NCBI GenBank assembly: GCA_041746735.1
Contig: JBGTGP010000008.1
Location: forward strand, 1 to 64,000
From: Opimibacter sp041746735
GTDB taxonomy: Bacteria; Bacteroidota; Bacteroidia; Chitinophagales; Saprospiraceae
DNA: 64,000 bases
Direction of reading: 5' to 3'
This document shows, piece by piece, positions 42,941-51,160 of the stretch. The notes under the pieces were generated by a model. The model was given only the letters and a program-made list of their open reading frames with translations, was not told where the DNA came from and did no database searches. Both the position numbers and the translations under genes were made by a program. How positions within the stretch are numbered: the stretch's first letter is position 1; each line of letters opens with the position of its first letter.

Positions 42941-43624
42941 TTACTGCCGGCCAAAATACGAAAGGATAAAGTAAACGAGCATGGCCACCGAGGATAACGC
43001 AGCTACGAGATAGGTCATGGCCGCCCATTTGAGCGAGTCTTTCGCGTAGTCATATTCGATGCCTTGGGTAATGCCCGTATTATCCAGCCACACCAAGGCT
43101 CTGCGACTTGCATCAAACTCAACCGGCAAGGTCACGAGACTAAAGAGCGTCGTGATGGCCATGGCAATGATGACAATCAGCAGGAGCTGCGGAAAACTTC
43201 CTAAAAAGAGAATCGCGGCCAGAAAACCCCACTGCTGGGCCATCGCCGCCACCTTCACCACCGGCACCAGTGAGCTGCGCAATTGCAACATACTGTACTG
43301 CGTGTCGTGCTGTACGGCGTGACCACATTCGTGTGCCGCCACCGAAGCAGCAGCTACCGAGCGTCCGCCATATACTTCCGGACTTAGCGCGATGGTTTTG
43401 GTCTGAGGGTTGTAATGATCGGAAAGAAAGCCTTTTCCCTGGACAACCTGCACATCATGGATACCATAGTGTTGCAACATGGTCGTGGCCACCTGATACC
43501 CATTCATTCCATTGGATAGGCCGACCTGGCCATACTTATGAAATTTGGACTTCAAGCGGCTCTGCACCAGAAATCCTACCAGCGCAATAGCGCCTACCAA
43601 AATCAAATACCCTGAACTAAACAT
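42941..43624 (-). CDS. Membrane zinc metallopeptidase (YugP-like)
   Basis: A 227-residue protein with a membrane N-terminus (YLILVGAIALVGFLV) and two to three more helices near the C-terminus. The zinc site is AAHECGHAVQH (His98-Glu99-His102), after a family motif DHYNPQTKTIALSPEVYGGR. It matches the neutral zinc metallopeptidase family 2 (YugP). Substrates are unknown. It lies 113 bases behind serS. Confidence 0.93.
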   Translation of the reverse strand: MFSSGYLILVGAIALVGFLVQSRLKSKFHKYGQVGLSNGMNGYQVATTMLQHYGIHDVQVVQGKGFLSDHYNPQTKTIALSPEVYGGRSVAAASVAAHECGHAVQHDTQYSMLQLRSSLVPVVKVAAMAQQWGFLAAILFLGSFPQLLLIVIIAMAITTLFSLVTLPVEFDASRRALVWLDNTGITQGIEYDYAKDSLKWAAMTYLVAALSSVAMLVYFILSYFGRQ

Positions 43625-43737
43625 AGTTTACTTTTTTGTTAAAAGTGGCGATACGGGATTCCCCCGGATACCCTATAAATGCAAAACAGGGCCCAGAGGT
43701 TTCATAACAAAGGTAATCAGAATAGAAAATTGAGTTT

Positions 43738-45036
43738 CTAAGAATCACCACCAATCCACTCAAACCCCGTATACGGCACCAGCACTTCCGGAATCCGTAT
43801 ACCCTTCTCCCCCTGATTATTCTCCAACAGCGCCGCCACGATCCGCGCCAACGCCAGCGCACTGCCGTTGAGCGTATGGACCAGTTGGGTCTTGCCCTGA
43901 CTGTCCCGGTACCGGACTTTCATCCGGTTGGCCTGGAAGGTCTCGAAATTGGATACGGAGCTCACTTCCAGCCATTTTTGCTGCGCAGCGGCATATACTT
44001 CAAAATCATACGTCAGCGCTGATGTAAATCCCATGTCTCCCCCGCAGAGATGCAGGATCCGGTATGGAAGCTCCAGACTCTCCATCAAGCCGGCCACATG
44101 TCGGACCATGGTTTCCAGTGCAGCATAGGAATTGGCGGGATGTTCAAAGCGGACGATTTCTACCTTATCAAACTGATGGACCCGGTTGAGCCCCTTGACA
44201 TCAGCTCCATACGAACCGGCCTCCCGCCGGAAACAAGGCGTATACCCGGTCAACATCACCGGAAGAGAGGCTTCAGGAATGATCTGCCCCCGGTACATGT
44301 TGGTGACCGGCACCTCTGCGGTCGGGATCAAATAGAGATCATCCCGCTCGACATAGTACATCTGGGCTTCTTTGTCAGGCAACTGGCCTGTTCCATAGGC
44401 GGTATCCGCATTGACCAACAGGGGCGGCTGGATTTCCTCATAGCCGGCCTCCCGGGCGCGGTCCAGAAAAAAGTTGATCAACGCCCGTTGCAGTCTGGCA
44501 CCTTTGCCCCGAAAGAGCGGAAAACCGCTCCCGGTGATAAAGGCGCCCAACTTGAAGTCGATGATATTATACTTTTCAGCTAATTCCCAATGCGGTTGGG
44601 CTCCTTCAGGAAGGACGGGCAAAGGAGCCTCCCAGGCCTGATGGATCTTATTGTCGTCAGGCGTCCGTCCGTCCGGCACACTGACATGCGGAATATTAGG
44701 TAAAGTCAGGAGCAAATTTTCCAGATCGGACTTGACCTGCTGGAGCTGCTGCTCTTCACTTTCTACCGTTTCCTTGATCGTTTGCACTTTGGTTTTCAGG
44801 GCATTGGCCTCAGTCGTCTGGCCTTGTTTAAAAAGCTTGCCGATCTCATCCGAGAGCGTGTTGCGCTCGTTGAGCTGGGCATCCAGCCGGGTTTGAATTT
44901 CCTTTCGCTGGTCATCCAGGGCTACGATCTGGTCCAGTATCTCCAGTCGTTCGGGTGTAAAACCCCGCTTGCGGAGGCCGGTCAAGACCCGGTCTTTTTG
45001 ATCCCGTAAATATTGAATTTCCAGCATGGTTGGCAA
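43738..45036 (-). CDS. serS: Seryl-tRNA synthetase
   Basis: A 432-residue class II synthetase. An N-terminal coiled-coil arm (residues of about 1-110, including QLQQVKSDLENLLLTLPNIP) is followed by the catalytic core: motif 2 GYTPCFRREAGSYGADVKGL and motif 3 NGSALALARIVAALLENNQG, with the Ser-site TAEVPVTNMYRGQII. It charges tRNA-Ser. Length is standard. The codon pattern is housekeeping-like. Confidence 0.97.
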   Translation of the reverse strand: MPTMLEIQYLRDQKDRVLTGLRKRGFTPERLEILDQIVALDDQRKEIQTRLDAQLNERNTLSDEIGKLFKQGQTTEANALKTKVQTIKETVESEEQQLQQVKSDLENLLLTLPNIPHVSVPDGRTPDDNKIHQAWEAPLPVLPEGAQPHWELAEKYNIIDFKLGAFITGSGFPLFRGKGARLQRALINFFLDRAREAGYEEIQPPLLVNADTAYGTGQLPDKEAQMYYVERDDLYLIPTAEVPVTNMYRGQIIPEASLPVMLTGYTPCFRREAGSYGADVKGLNRVHQFDKVEIVRFEHPANSYAALETMVRHVAGLMESLELPYRILHLCGGDMGFTSALTYDFEVYAAAQQKWLEVSSVSNFETFQANRMKVRYRDSQGKTQLVHTLNGSALALARIVAALLENNQGEKGIRIPEVLVPYTGFEWIGGDS

Positions 45037-45290
45037 CTTTTATGGTAGCCCGGGCGTTATGAGCCAGTAGTTACCTCTTAAATTTTCGTCAAAGGTAATC
45101 CCACAGATTCAAAAATAGTTTTTACCTTGGCGCTGTTTAACACACCTACATACCGGTCTGATAGCCTTTCAGATTCTCCAATTCTAAAAAAGACAACGAT
45201 TTAGTGGTTGAGTGAAGCGATCGGAAACCGAGTGTTTTTACCTGATTGAATCCATTTTTTTGTATCCGTTATTAATGATCTGATTATATC
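45037..45290. other. Divergent spacer between serS and rho
   Basis: 250 bases without a gene. Part of it will hold both promoters and the rho leader; I could not identify a good TAnnTTTG box. Small stems such as CGGAAACCG occur near 45225. Rho autoregulation in its own leader is known elsewhere but not demonstrable here. Confidence 0.4.
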
Positions 45291-47114
45291 ATGTACGATA
45301 TTTTGCAGTTGAATGACATGCTCGTTCCAGAGCTGAGGGAGCTTGCCGAATCCCTGGGCATCGAGGGCTTTAAGAAGCTCAACAAACAGGAACTGGTCTA
45401 TACCATCCTGGACCACCAGGCCCTGGCCGGCAAAAAAGAAAAGTCCGGTCCCAATGGTGCCGGAAACTCCGAACTCCCCGACGAAGTCCCTATGTCTTCC
45501 GACAATATGCGCGCCGATAAGCGCCAACCCGCCCCAGCCCGCAAACGAGCCCGTAAAGGCTCCGAGAAGGAAGAAGAAACCGAAAATGCCGAGGAGGCCA
45601 TAGATGAAACCGCTACAGCGGATAATTCGGTAAAACAGGACGAAGCACCATCAACCGACAAGGACCCGGCGCCAAAACCTCAACCCCGGCGCCCCGACCA
45701 CCGGAAACCCGAACATCGGGATCGTCCTGCCAATCAAGGCCCCCGCGAGGCCCGCAATCCTCAAGAACCACGTGAGCCACGTGAGCCACGTCCGGCTCAG
45801 GAGCCCAGAGCTCCTCGTCCTCCGCAAGAGCCCAGAGAAGCACGTGAACCACGTCCCGCTCAGGAACCTAAACAACCCCAGCCCCAGGCGGCAGGTCAGG
45901 AAGGAAAGGTGCCGCAAGGCGGCGAACAACGAAATCAACAGCGGGATGCCCGCGATATCGCCCGCGAAGCCCGTGACCGCTTCAATGTAGAAGTGGATGG
46001 GATCATCGAAGGCGAAGGCGTACTCGAAATGATGTCCGATGGCTACGGTTTTCTGCGGTCCTCGGATTATAATTATCTCTCATCGCCGGATGATATCTAT
46101 GTATCGCCTTCCCAGATCAAATTATTTGGTCTCAATACAGGTGATACCGTCAAAGGCGCAATACGACCACCAAAAGAAGGGGAGAAATATTTTGCCCTGC
46201 TTCGGGTCAGTACGGTCAATGGAAAGACACCGGACGAAGTACGGGACCGGGTACCTTTTGATTATCTGACTCCGTTGTTTCCGACAGAAAAATTCAGTCT
46301 GCTGACCCATCCCGGAGGCAAAGATTATGGCAACCGGATGATCGATCTGTTTACTCCGATCGGCAAAGGTCAGCGGGGACTGATCGTGGCGCAGCCCAAG
46401 ACGGGAAAGACCTTCCTGCTCAAAGACATCGCCAATGCCATTGCGGCCAATCATCCTGAATGCTACCTGATCGTGCTGCTCATCGACGAGCGGCCCGAGG
46501 AGGTGACGGATATGCGTCGCAGTGTTCGTGCGGAGGTCGTGTCATCGACCTTTGATGAGCCTGCTGACAACCATGTGCGCGTCGCCAATATCATCCTGGA
46601 GAAAGCCAAGCGGCTGGTCGAATGTGGTCATGATGTCGTGATCCTGCTCGACAGTATAACGCGTCTGGCCCGTGCCTATAATACGGTAGCTCCGTCCAGC
46701 GGCAAAGTATTGTCCGGCGGGGTGGAAGCTAATGCGCTTCACAAGCCCAAACAGTTTTTTGGGGCAGCCCGGAATATTGAAAACGGAGGCTCGCTGACTG
46801 TTCTGGCGACAGCCCTGATCGATACCGGATCCAAAATGGACGGTGTCATCTTTGAAGAATTTAAGGGTACAGGTAATATGGAGCTTCAGCTTGACCGGTC
46901 TTTGGCCAACAAGCGGATGTATCCGTCGATCGATCTGACCAAGTCCAGCACCCGCCGCGAGGAATTGCTGCTGGATGATGCGATCCTCCAGCGGATGTTT
47001 ATCCTGCGCAATTATCTGGCCGATATGAAGCCGGATGAGGCCATGGAGTTCCTCCGCAAACACATGTACAATACCAGAACGAATGAGGAATTCCTCATTT
47101 CGATGAACGGATAA
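45291..47114 (+). CDS. rho: Transcription termination factor Rho with long charged insertion
   Basis: 607 residues. Rho N-terminal helix domain: MYDILQLNDMLVPELRELAE to about residue 45. Residues of about 50-230 are a low-complexity insertion rich in E, P, R, A and Q (repeats such as EPREPREPR and RPAQEPRAPRPPQEPREARE), usual in size for Bacteroidota Rho but not in all phyla. Then the RNA-binding cold-shock domain (EGVLEMMSDGYGFLRSSDYN) and the ATPase: Walker A VAQPKTGKTFLL, Walker B VVILLDSITRLARAYN, and the Q/R loops. It ends transcription on untranslated RNA. Confidence 0.96.
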   Translation: MYDILQLNDMLVPELRELAESLGIEGFKKLNKQELVYTILDHQALAGKKEKSGPNGAGNSELPDEVPMSSDNMRADKRQPAPARKRARKGSEKEEETENAEEAIDETATADNSVKQDEAPSTDKDPAPKPQPRRPDHRKPEHRDRPANQGPREARNPQEPREPREPRPAQEPRAPRPPQEPREAREPRPAQEPKQPQPQAAGQEGKVPQGGEQRNQQRDARDIAREARDRFNVEVDGIIEGEGVLEMMSDGYGFLRSSDYNYLSSPDDIYVSPSQIKLFGLNTGDTVKGAIRPPKEGEKYFALLRVSTVNGKTPDEVRDRVPFDYLTPLFPTEKFSLLTHPGGKDYGNRMIDLFTPIGKGQRGLIVAQPKTGKTFLLKDIANAIAANHPECYLIVLLIDERPEEVTDMRRSVRAEVVSSTFDEPADNHVRVANIILEKAKRLVECGHDVVILLDSITRLARAYNTVAPSSGKVLSGGVEANALHKPKQFFGAARNIENGGSLTVLATALIDTGSKMDGVIFEEFKGTGNMELQLDRSLANKRMYPSIDLTKSSTRREELLLDDAILQRMFILRNYLADMKPDEAMEFLRKHMYNTRTNEEFLISMNG

Positions 47115-47202
47115 AACTGGGTCCGCAGCGATCGGTCACGGCTTTTGCCGGTCCGGAGTGGTTTTAATTTTGGGGAAAAGGTCATTTTTTCCGGAAAATA
47201 TT

Positions 47203-47210
47203 TATTTTTG
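47203..47210 (+). promoter_or_regulatory. Promoter -7 box (TATTTTTG) for rpmH
   Basis: TATTTTTG fits TAnnTTTG and lies about 48 bases before the rpmH start. The only upstream TTTG is at an unusual spacing of 30 bases, so the -33 part is unclear. Confidence 0.4.
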
Positions 47211-47257
47211 TGCCCGCTTTTGACTGAGCGGCCACTATAACAAACTGGTATACAGCG

Positions 47258-47413
47258 ATGAAAAGGACATTTCAGCCATCCCGCAGAAAGAAAGTGAACA
47301 AGCATGGATTTCGTGCCCGCATGAGCTCCAAGGCCGGCAAAAGGGTATTGGCTGCCCGCCGTGCCCGTGGTCGTCATAAGTTGACCGTGTCCGATACCAT
47401 GCGGGTAAAGTAA
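47258..47413 (+). CDS. rpmH: Ribosomal protein bL34
   Basis: A 51-codon gene that is easily missed because of its size: MKRTFQPSRRKKVNKHGFRA, RMSSKAGKRVLAARRARGRH, ending KLTVSDTMRVK. All L34 landmarks are present, including the basic core of the large ribosomal subunit protein. In most bacteria rnpA follows within a few dozen bases; here the distance is 570 bases of repeats. Confidence 0.97.
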   Translation: MKRTFQPSRRKKVNKHGFRARMSSKAGKRVLAARRARGRHKLTVSDTMRVK

Positions 47414-47535
47414 TCCGCAACACTTCCTTTCATCCCACTTCTTACATTTTTGGTTCTGTTACTGAAAAGAGACATTGTCTCCTTTATACACCATGCATGA
47501 TGTATATGCCATAAATGATATATCGTCATAAATGG
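47414..47535 (+). other. Unrepeated part of the rpmH-rnpA spacer
   Basis: About 120 bases after rpmH without gene or repeat signal apart from GCATGATGTATATGCC-type weak stems. No terminator with a T-run is visible, so read-through from rpmH towards rnpA is possible. Confidence 0.4.
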
Positions 47536-47759
47536 CAGATACGTCAATTATGGCCAGGTACGTCAATTATGGCCAGGTACGCCAAATATGGAAGGATACA
47601 CCAAATATGGAAGGATAGGCTAAATATGAAGGATGGGCCAAATATGAAGGATACGCCAAATATGGAAGGGTACGCCAGATATGGAAGGGTACGCCAGATA
47701 TGAAGGATACGCCAAATATGAAGGATACGCCAAATATGGAAGGATACGCCAAATATGGC
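47536..47759 (+). repeat. Tandem array of 18-19 bp units between rpmH and rnpA
   Basis: About twelve head-to-tail units of the form AAGGATACGCCAAATATGG fill 47536-47759. The first two are diverged (CAGGTACGTCAATTATGGC) and the last are near-identical. Length alternates between 18 and 19 bases, so it is not a codon repeat; frames across it are unlikely to be genes. It looks like slippage expansion. Confidence 0.92.
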
Positions 47760-47818
47760 GTATCTACATGGTAAAAAATGGATCAACCTATTTTTAGGCA
47801 TATATAAATACACATCTT

Positions 47819-47985
47819 TACCCTTTACCCTTTACCTTTTACCCAACTTGCGCGCAGCGCAAGCCCATTTATCTTTACCTTTTACCTTTCACCCTTTTAC
47901 CCAACTTGCGCACAGCGCAAGCCCTTTTATCTTTACCTTTTACCTTTCACCTTTTACCCAACTTGCGCGCAGCGCAAGCCCTTTT
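47819..47985 (+). repeat. Three 57-bp units each with a GC-rich hairpin, just before rnpA
   Basis: Three units, each a pyrimidine stretch (CTTTACCTTTTACCCAA) plus the hairpin CTTGCGC-GCA-GCGCAAG, occur with hairpins at 47847-47863, 47905-47921 (one change in the loop) and 47962-47978. The last hairpin ends seven bases before the rnpA ATG, so it could mask the start region. Spacing is 57-58 bases. Confidence 0.92.
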
Positions 47986-48411
47986 ATGACTCGTTATACG
48001 CTCTCCAAACCCGAACGTCTCTCGTCTCTCAAGGCGATTGCACATCTCTTTGCCGGCGGGCATAGTCTGGCGAAGTATCCGATTCGTCTGGTTTGGATGG
48101 AGGTGACGGATGAGGGGTCGCCGGTCTTTCCGGTGCAGGTTATGTTCTCGGTATCCAAAAAGAAATTTGCACGGGCGGTAGACCGCAATCTGATCCGGCG
48201 GCGTATGCGGGAGGCGTACCGATTGCAAAAGCCGGAGTTATATGCTGAGTTGCCGGAAGGCAGGGCGTTTCATTTGGCGTTGCTATATAGTGGAACAGAT
48301 ATTTTGGAATTCGTGGAAATACAAAAAGCGATGATGACGGCGTTGAAGCGATGGTACACTGCATTGGCTGCGACTATGACATCACCTCCTTCTCCAAATA
48401 CGGAATTATGA
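47986..48411 (+). CDS. rnpA: Ribonuclease P protein component
   Basis: About 141 residues from MTRYTLSKPERLSSLKAIAH. The RNR motif is ARAVDRNLIRRRMREAYRLQ, preceded by FSVSKKKF; the later LALLYSGTDILEF and helix KAMMTALKRW complete the family pattern. It supports the RNase P RNA in tRNA 5' processing. The start at 47986 is chosen because the upstream frame only translates repeats. Its stop overlaps the next start (ATGA). Confidence 0.95.
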   Translation: MTRYTLSKPERLSSLKAIAHLFAGGHSLAKYPIRLVWMEVTDEGSPVFPVQVMFSVSKKKFARAVDRNLIRRRMREAYRLQKPELYAELPEGRAFHLALLYSGTDILEFVEIQKAMMTALKRWYTALAATMTSPPSPNTEL

Positions 48412-48908
48412 TATTCAGATGGATATGGGTGATGCTGATTACGGGATTATTTCTTCCGTTAACCGGGCAGCGACAGTTGCTGATCGAGAAAGCCGGCAAT
48501 CCACGGCCGGAGCGTTTGCAGATTTACGATAAGATCACCTTTCAGTTGCGTGATGATCCGGTGGGGTGGTATACCCGTCAGATATTTGATCTGGATGCGG
48601 GAGGGCAGATGATATTGTTGGGGGATACCTGGACGAGTGTCAGGGATATCTCGAGATTGCGCCTCAAACGGCAGCGGGTGATTCCCAATATCATTGGAGG
48701 GGCATTGGCAGGAGGAGGTGCCTCGATGTTCCTGTTTGATCTCTGGCAAACCGTCGTGGGCGATCCAAGGATATCGCAAGGTGGAATGGAGTATGGTGCA
48801 GTCAACATGGCGGTCGGGTATGGGCTTAAGTCATGGCTCGGACCTATAAAATACAGGTTGGGGAATCGCAAGAGACTGCGGGTGGTGGACTTGACCATTT
48901 GGGAGTGA
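48408..48908 (+). CDS. Secreted hypothetical protein coupled to rnpA
   Basis: About 166 residues. The start MIFRWIWVMLITGLFLPLTG is a signal peptide or anchor, and ATGA overlaps the rnpA stop by four bases. The mature part has a beta-like domain (LQIYDKITFQLRDDPVGWYT, LGDTWTSVRDISRLRLKRQR) then a glycine-rich hydrophobic hairpin (VIPNIIGGALAGGGASMFLF) that could be a membrane segment. A small family of uncharacterised Bacteroidota envelope proteins looks similar. No function assigned. Confidence 0.8.
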   Translation: MIFRWIWVMLITGLFLPLTGQRQLLIEKAGNPRPERLQIYDKITFQLRDDPVGWYTRQIFDLDAGGQMILLGDTWTSVRDISRLRLKRQRVIPNIIGGALAGGGASMFLFDLWQTVVGDPRISQGGMEYGAVNMAVGYGLKSWLGPIKYRLGNRKRLRVVDLTIWE

Positions 48909-49061
48909 GTGATGGAGTGTGTATACGTGAGTAGTGAATAAGAGATTCTTAAGATGATGTGGTGTAGTTCTTTCCATGCGATAGTTGGGCGCTATTCGAA
49001 TACTTCTGATTCTTTTTTAATAAAAGTTTCCACTTGATTAAGTTGGGATTCTTCCGGAATA

Positions 49062-49091
49062 AGATGGGGTTCAAAATTTTGAACCCCATCT
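49062..49091. repeat. 30-bp perfect palindrome, distant copy of the transposase palindrome
   Basis: Bases 49062-49091 are perfectly self-complementary: AGAT and GGGGTTC flanking AAAATTTT and mirrored. The 22-bp core equals the one in the transposase gene and at 21892. It is 27 kb from that gene and lies in a 420-base spacer (48909-49329) downstream of the gene at 48408. Confidence 0.93.
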
Positions 49092-49182
49092 CCCCACGGA
49101 AGTCTGAAAAACTTTAAAATCACATTTATTATTCCCTCTATGGAATATTCCTTGAAAGCCGATTTTATCGGATAAAAATTCA

Positions 49183-49332
49183 CACTCACTACTCACCACT
49201 CACTACGGTTGCTGAGCTGTAGCACGAGGATGTGTCAAGTGGGTCGAAGCACCCCACTCACCACGGTTGCTGAGCTGTAGCACGAGGATATGTCAAGCAG
49301 GTCGAAGCACCCCACTCACCCCTCACCACTCA
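49183..49332. repeat. Heptamer runs and two copies of a 47-bp dispersed repeat
   Basis: ACTCACT/ACTCACC heptamer runs alternate with two copies of a 47-bp element, GGTTGCTGAGCTGTAGCACG then AGGATGTGTCAAG and GGGTCGAAGCACC, at 49207-49253 and 49265-49311 (58-bp period). The second copy has two to three changes. The same element returns at 53624 and, diverged and inverted, at 62013. The rest of the spacer shows nothing else besides the palindrome. Confidence 0.92.
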
Positions 49333-49998
49333 CTGCAGCCCCTGCACAAACCCCATCAGATCCTTGATATTGTAATGGTATTTTCCCTTAGTCCGAACGA
49401 CAGGCAAGGTCACACTGTCACCGGTAAATCCTCCGGCGCGAAGCTGGGACCACATATGATTGACCTCAGGCGAAACCGTGTTGATATCCACCTCCTCGAA
49501 AGCAATCCCTTTGCTCTGTAGTTCTTTTTTGACCAGGGTACAACGGCTACAGCCGGATTTGGTATACAAGATGAGATCCGAGTTTGATAATGCAGGCGTC
49601 GGAGCAGGAGGCACCACAACGTTTTCTGCTCCTGACGTGGTGGCCGGGTCTCCGGAAATATTCGCGTCTGTAGCGGATGCAGCAGGTGGCAGGGTGCTGG
49701 CATCCATATAGGAGACTTCGTAGCCATAGGACCAGCTTTCTCCCGGCCGGGGCGTGATGGTCGCCATTTCCTTCATGTGACCGGCAGGCACTACACCCTC
49801 TACCTGCATACCGGGCTTCACGTCCATCCCGGTAGCCGTGATCCTGATCGTGACAAGATAGGGGACTTTACCTGTGTTACGGGCAAAGACAATATTGGCA
49901 TTACCCTCTTTTTTTTCAAATACGGTCAGGTCTTTGGCCTGCGCATGCACAGCAACCGTAAGCACGATACATCCCAGAATGGAGTATAGAAATTTCAT
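49330..49998 (-). CDS. Secreted protein with C-terminal glutaredoxin domain
   Basis: About 222 residues: signal peptide MKFLYSILGCIVLTVAVHAQ, a beta-rich domain of about 110 residues (KVPYLVTIRITATGMDVKPG, PRPGESWSYGYEVSYMDAST), a proline/alanine linker, and a glutaredoxin domain with the CSRC site (LILYTKSGCSRCTLVKKELQ) and cis-Pro VTLPVVRTKGKYHYN. It would handle thiols outside the cytoplasm. It is the third gene of an EF-G-like - GT1 - glutaredoxin run, with a 16-base gap. The start follows the signal peptide. Confidence 0.88.
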   Translation of the reverse strand: MKFLYSILGCIVLTVAVHAQAKDLTVFEKKEGNANIVFARNTGKVPYLVTIRITATGMDVKPGMQVEGVVPAGHMKEMATITPRPGESWSYGYEVSYMDASTLPPAASATDANISGDPATTSGAENVVVPPAPTPALSNSDLILYTKSGCSRCTLVKKELQSKGIAFEEVDINTVSPEVNHMWSQLRAGGFTGDSVTLPVVRTKGKYHYNIKDLMGFVQGLQ

Positions 49999-50014
49999 AT
50001 TAAAAGACTTTGCT

Positions 50015-51160
50015 TCAAAGGTATACAACGCCCGGTTCCAGTGAATGGTATATCGCATGGTGCTTGTCGATCCACCCGCTACCGGAAAGTCTGGCGGCAT
50101 GGAGCCTTCCCTTTTCGATCATGTGTTGCCGCAGGAACTCATCGGACTGAATCCGTTGCATAGCAGAGGCGAGTTCTTCCGGTGAGGCCGGATCGGTCAA
50201 CAGAGCCGCATCACCTCCTGCTTCCTTCAGGCTGGACTGATTGGAGGTAATCACGGGGATCCCAATCTGCATGGCCTCTACCACCGGGAGACCAAAGCCT
50301 TCGTGAAACGATGGGTAGATCATCATCTGAGCTCCGGCATAGAGGGCAGGAAAATCATGAAAGGACGGGCTGCCGAGCCAATGGAGCAGAGGTTGGATAC
50401 GATGGCGCATCGCCGCGGCGATCACCTCTTTTTTATAACTGTCGCCCTGTCCGATGATGACCAGAGGTACGCGCTCATGCTCCGGATGCAATGCCATTGC
50501 CCTGATGATGGACAGCAAGTTTTTGCGGGAGATCAGTGATCCGACATACAGGTTGTATGTAGAAGGAAGACCATAGGTGGATCGTACAGAGGAGATCATA
50601 TCAGATGTAACCCTTGATGAAAAAACGGGATCAATATCCTGATAGATCACCTGGATCTTTTCCGGCGGTATATTGTAATAGTGGACGATGTCATGTTTAG
50701 TTTGCTCACTGATCGCGATGATGACATCAGCTGCGTGACAGGCATGCTTCCACTTCCAGTCATAGATCTGCCGGTCTATCCGGCTATAGTCCTGCGTGTA
50801 ATATTTGAAGATAAGATCATGGATGGTCACGACTTTTCCGACATGGAGCTTGGACAATCCCGTAGGCAACTCATGACTGAGTCCATGATAGACCTGGAGG
50901 TGAGAAGCGGCGATATCCTGTACCATCTCCAGTGTGCGCCAAAGGGGTTTAAAACCCTGCGGCCGAATGATCGTATAGCTCGAATCGTCTATAAATGGGG
51001 TCGTCCGTGCATCCTGCGACAGATCGGGTGTAAACAGATACAACTCATCCTCCGGATACTGCAGATGATAGCGGTGCACCAGATTGCGGGAATAGTTGCC
51101 CAACCCTGTGAAATTGAGGAAGAGACGCTTGGCGTCAAAACCAATTTTAATGCCCGACAT
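50015..51160 (-). CDS. Glycosyltransferase family 1/4 protein
   Basis: About 381 residues of a GT-B glycosyltransferase: N-terminal MSGIKIGFDAKRLFLNFTG, YHGLSHELPTGL, VVTIHDLIFKYYTQDYSRID, and the C-terminal nucleotide-sugar site PSFHEGFGLPVVEAMQIGIP then VITSNQSSLKEAGG. It probably adds a sugar to an envelope glycan. Its ATG shares one base with the stop of the EF-G-like gene, so translation is probably coupled. Confidence 0.93.
   Translation of the reverse strand: MSGIKIGFDAKRLFLNFTGLGNYSRNLVHRYHLQYPEDELYLFTPDLSQDARTTPFIDDSSYTIIRPQGFKPLWRTLEMVQDIAASHLQVYHGLSHELPTGLSKLHVGKVVTIHDLIFKYYTQDYSRIDRQIYDWKWKHACHAADVIIAISEQTKHDIVHYYNIPPEKIQVIYQDIDPVFSSRVTSDMISSVRSTYGLPSTYNLYVGSLISRKNLLSIIRAMALHPEHERVPLVIIGQGDSYKKEVIAAAMRHRIQPLLHWLGSPSFHDFPALYAGAQMMIYPSFHEGFGLPVVEAMQIGIPVITSNQSSLKEAGGDAALLTDPASPEELASAMQRIQSDEFLRQHMIEKGRLHAARLSGSGWIDKHHAIYHSLEPGVVYL

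Noticed and set aside
43617..43733. Terminator between serS and the Zn peptidase gene
   Set aside because: The CCCCCGGATACCC-type stems are weak and without a T-run, so not reported as a feature.
47515..47813. Frames on both strands across the 18-19 bp array (for example repeated IFGVSFIFGVSF)
   Set aside because: The unit length of 18 and 19 bases breaks codon phase, and the frames are low-complexity translations of the repeats.
47755..47985. Upstream extension of rnpA by 77 codons
   Set aside because: The extra part translates the 57-bp repeats (LPFTF...FTQLA...SASPF). The conserved RnpA start is MTRYTLSK at 47986.
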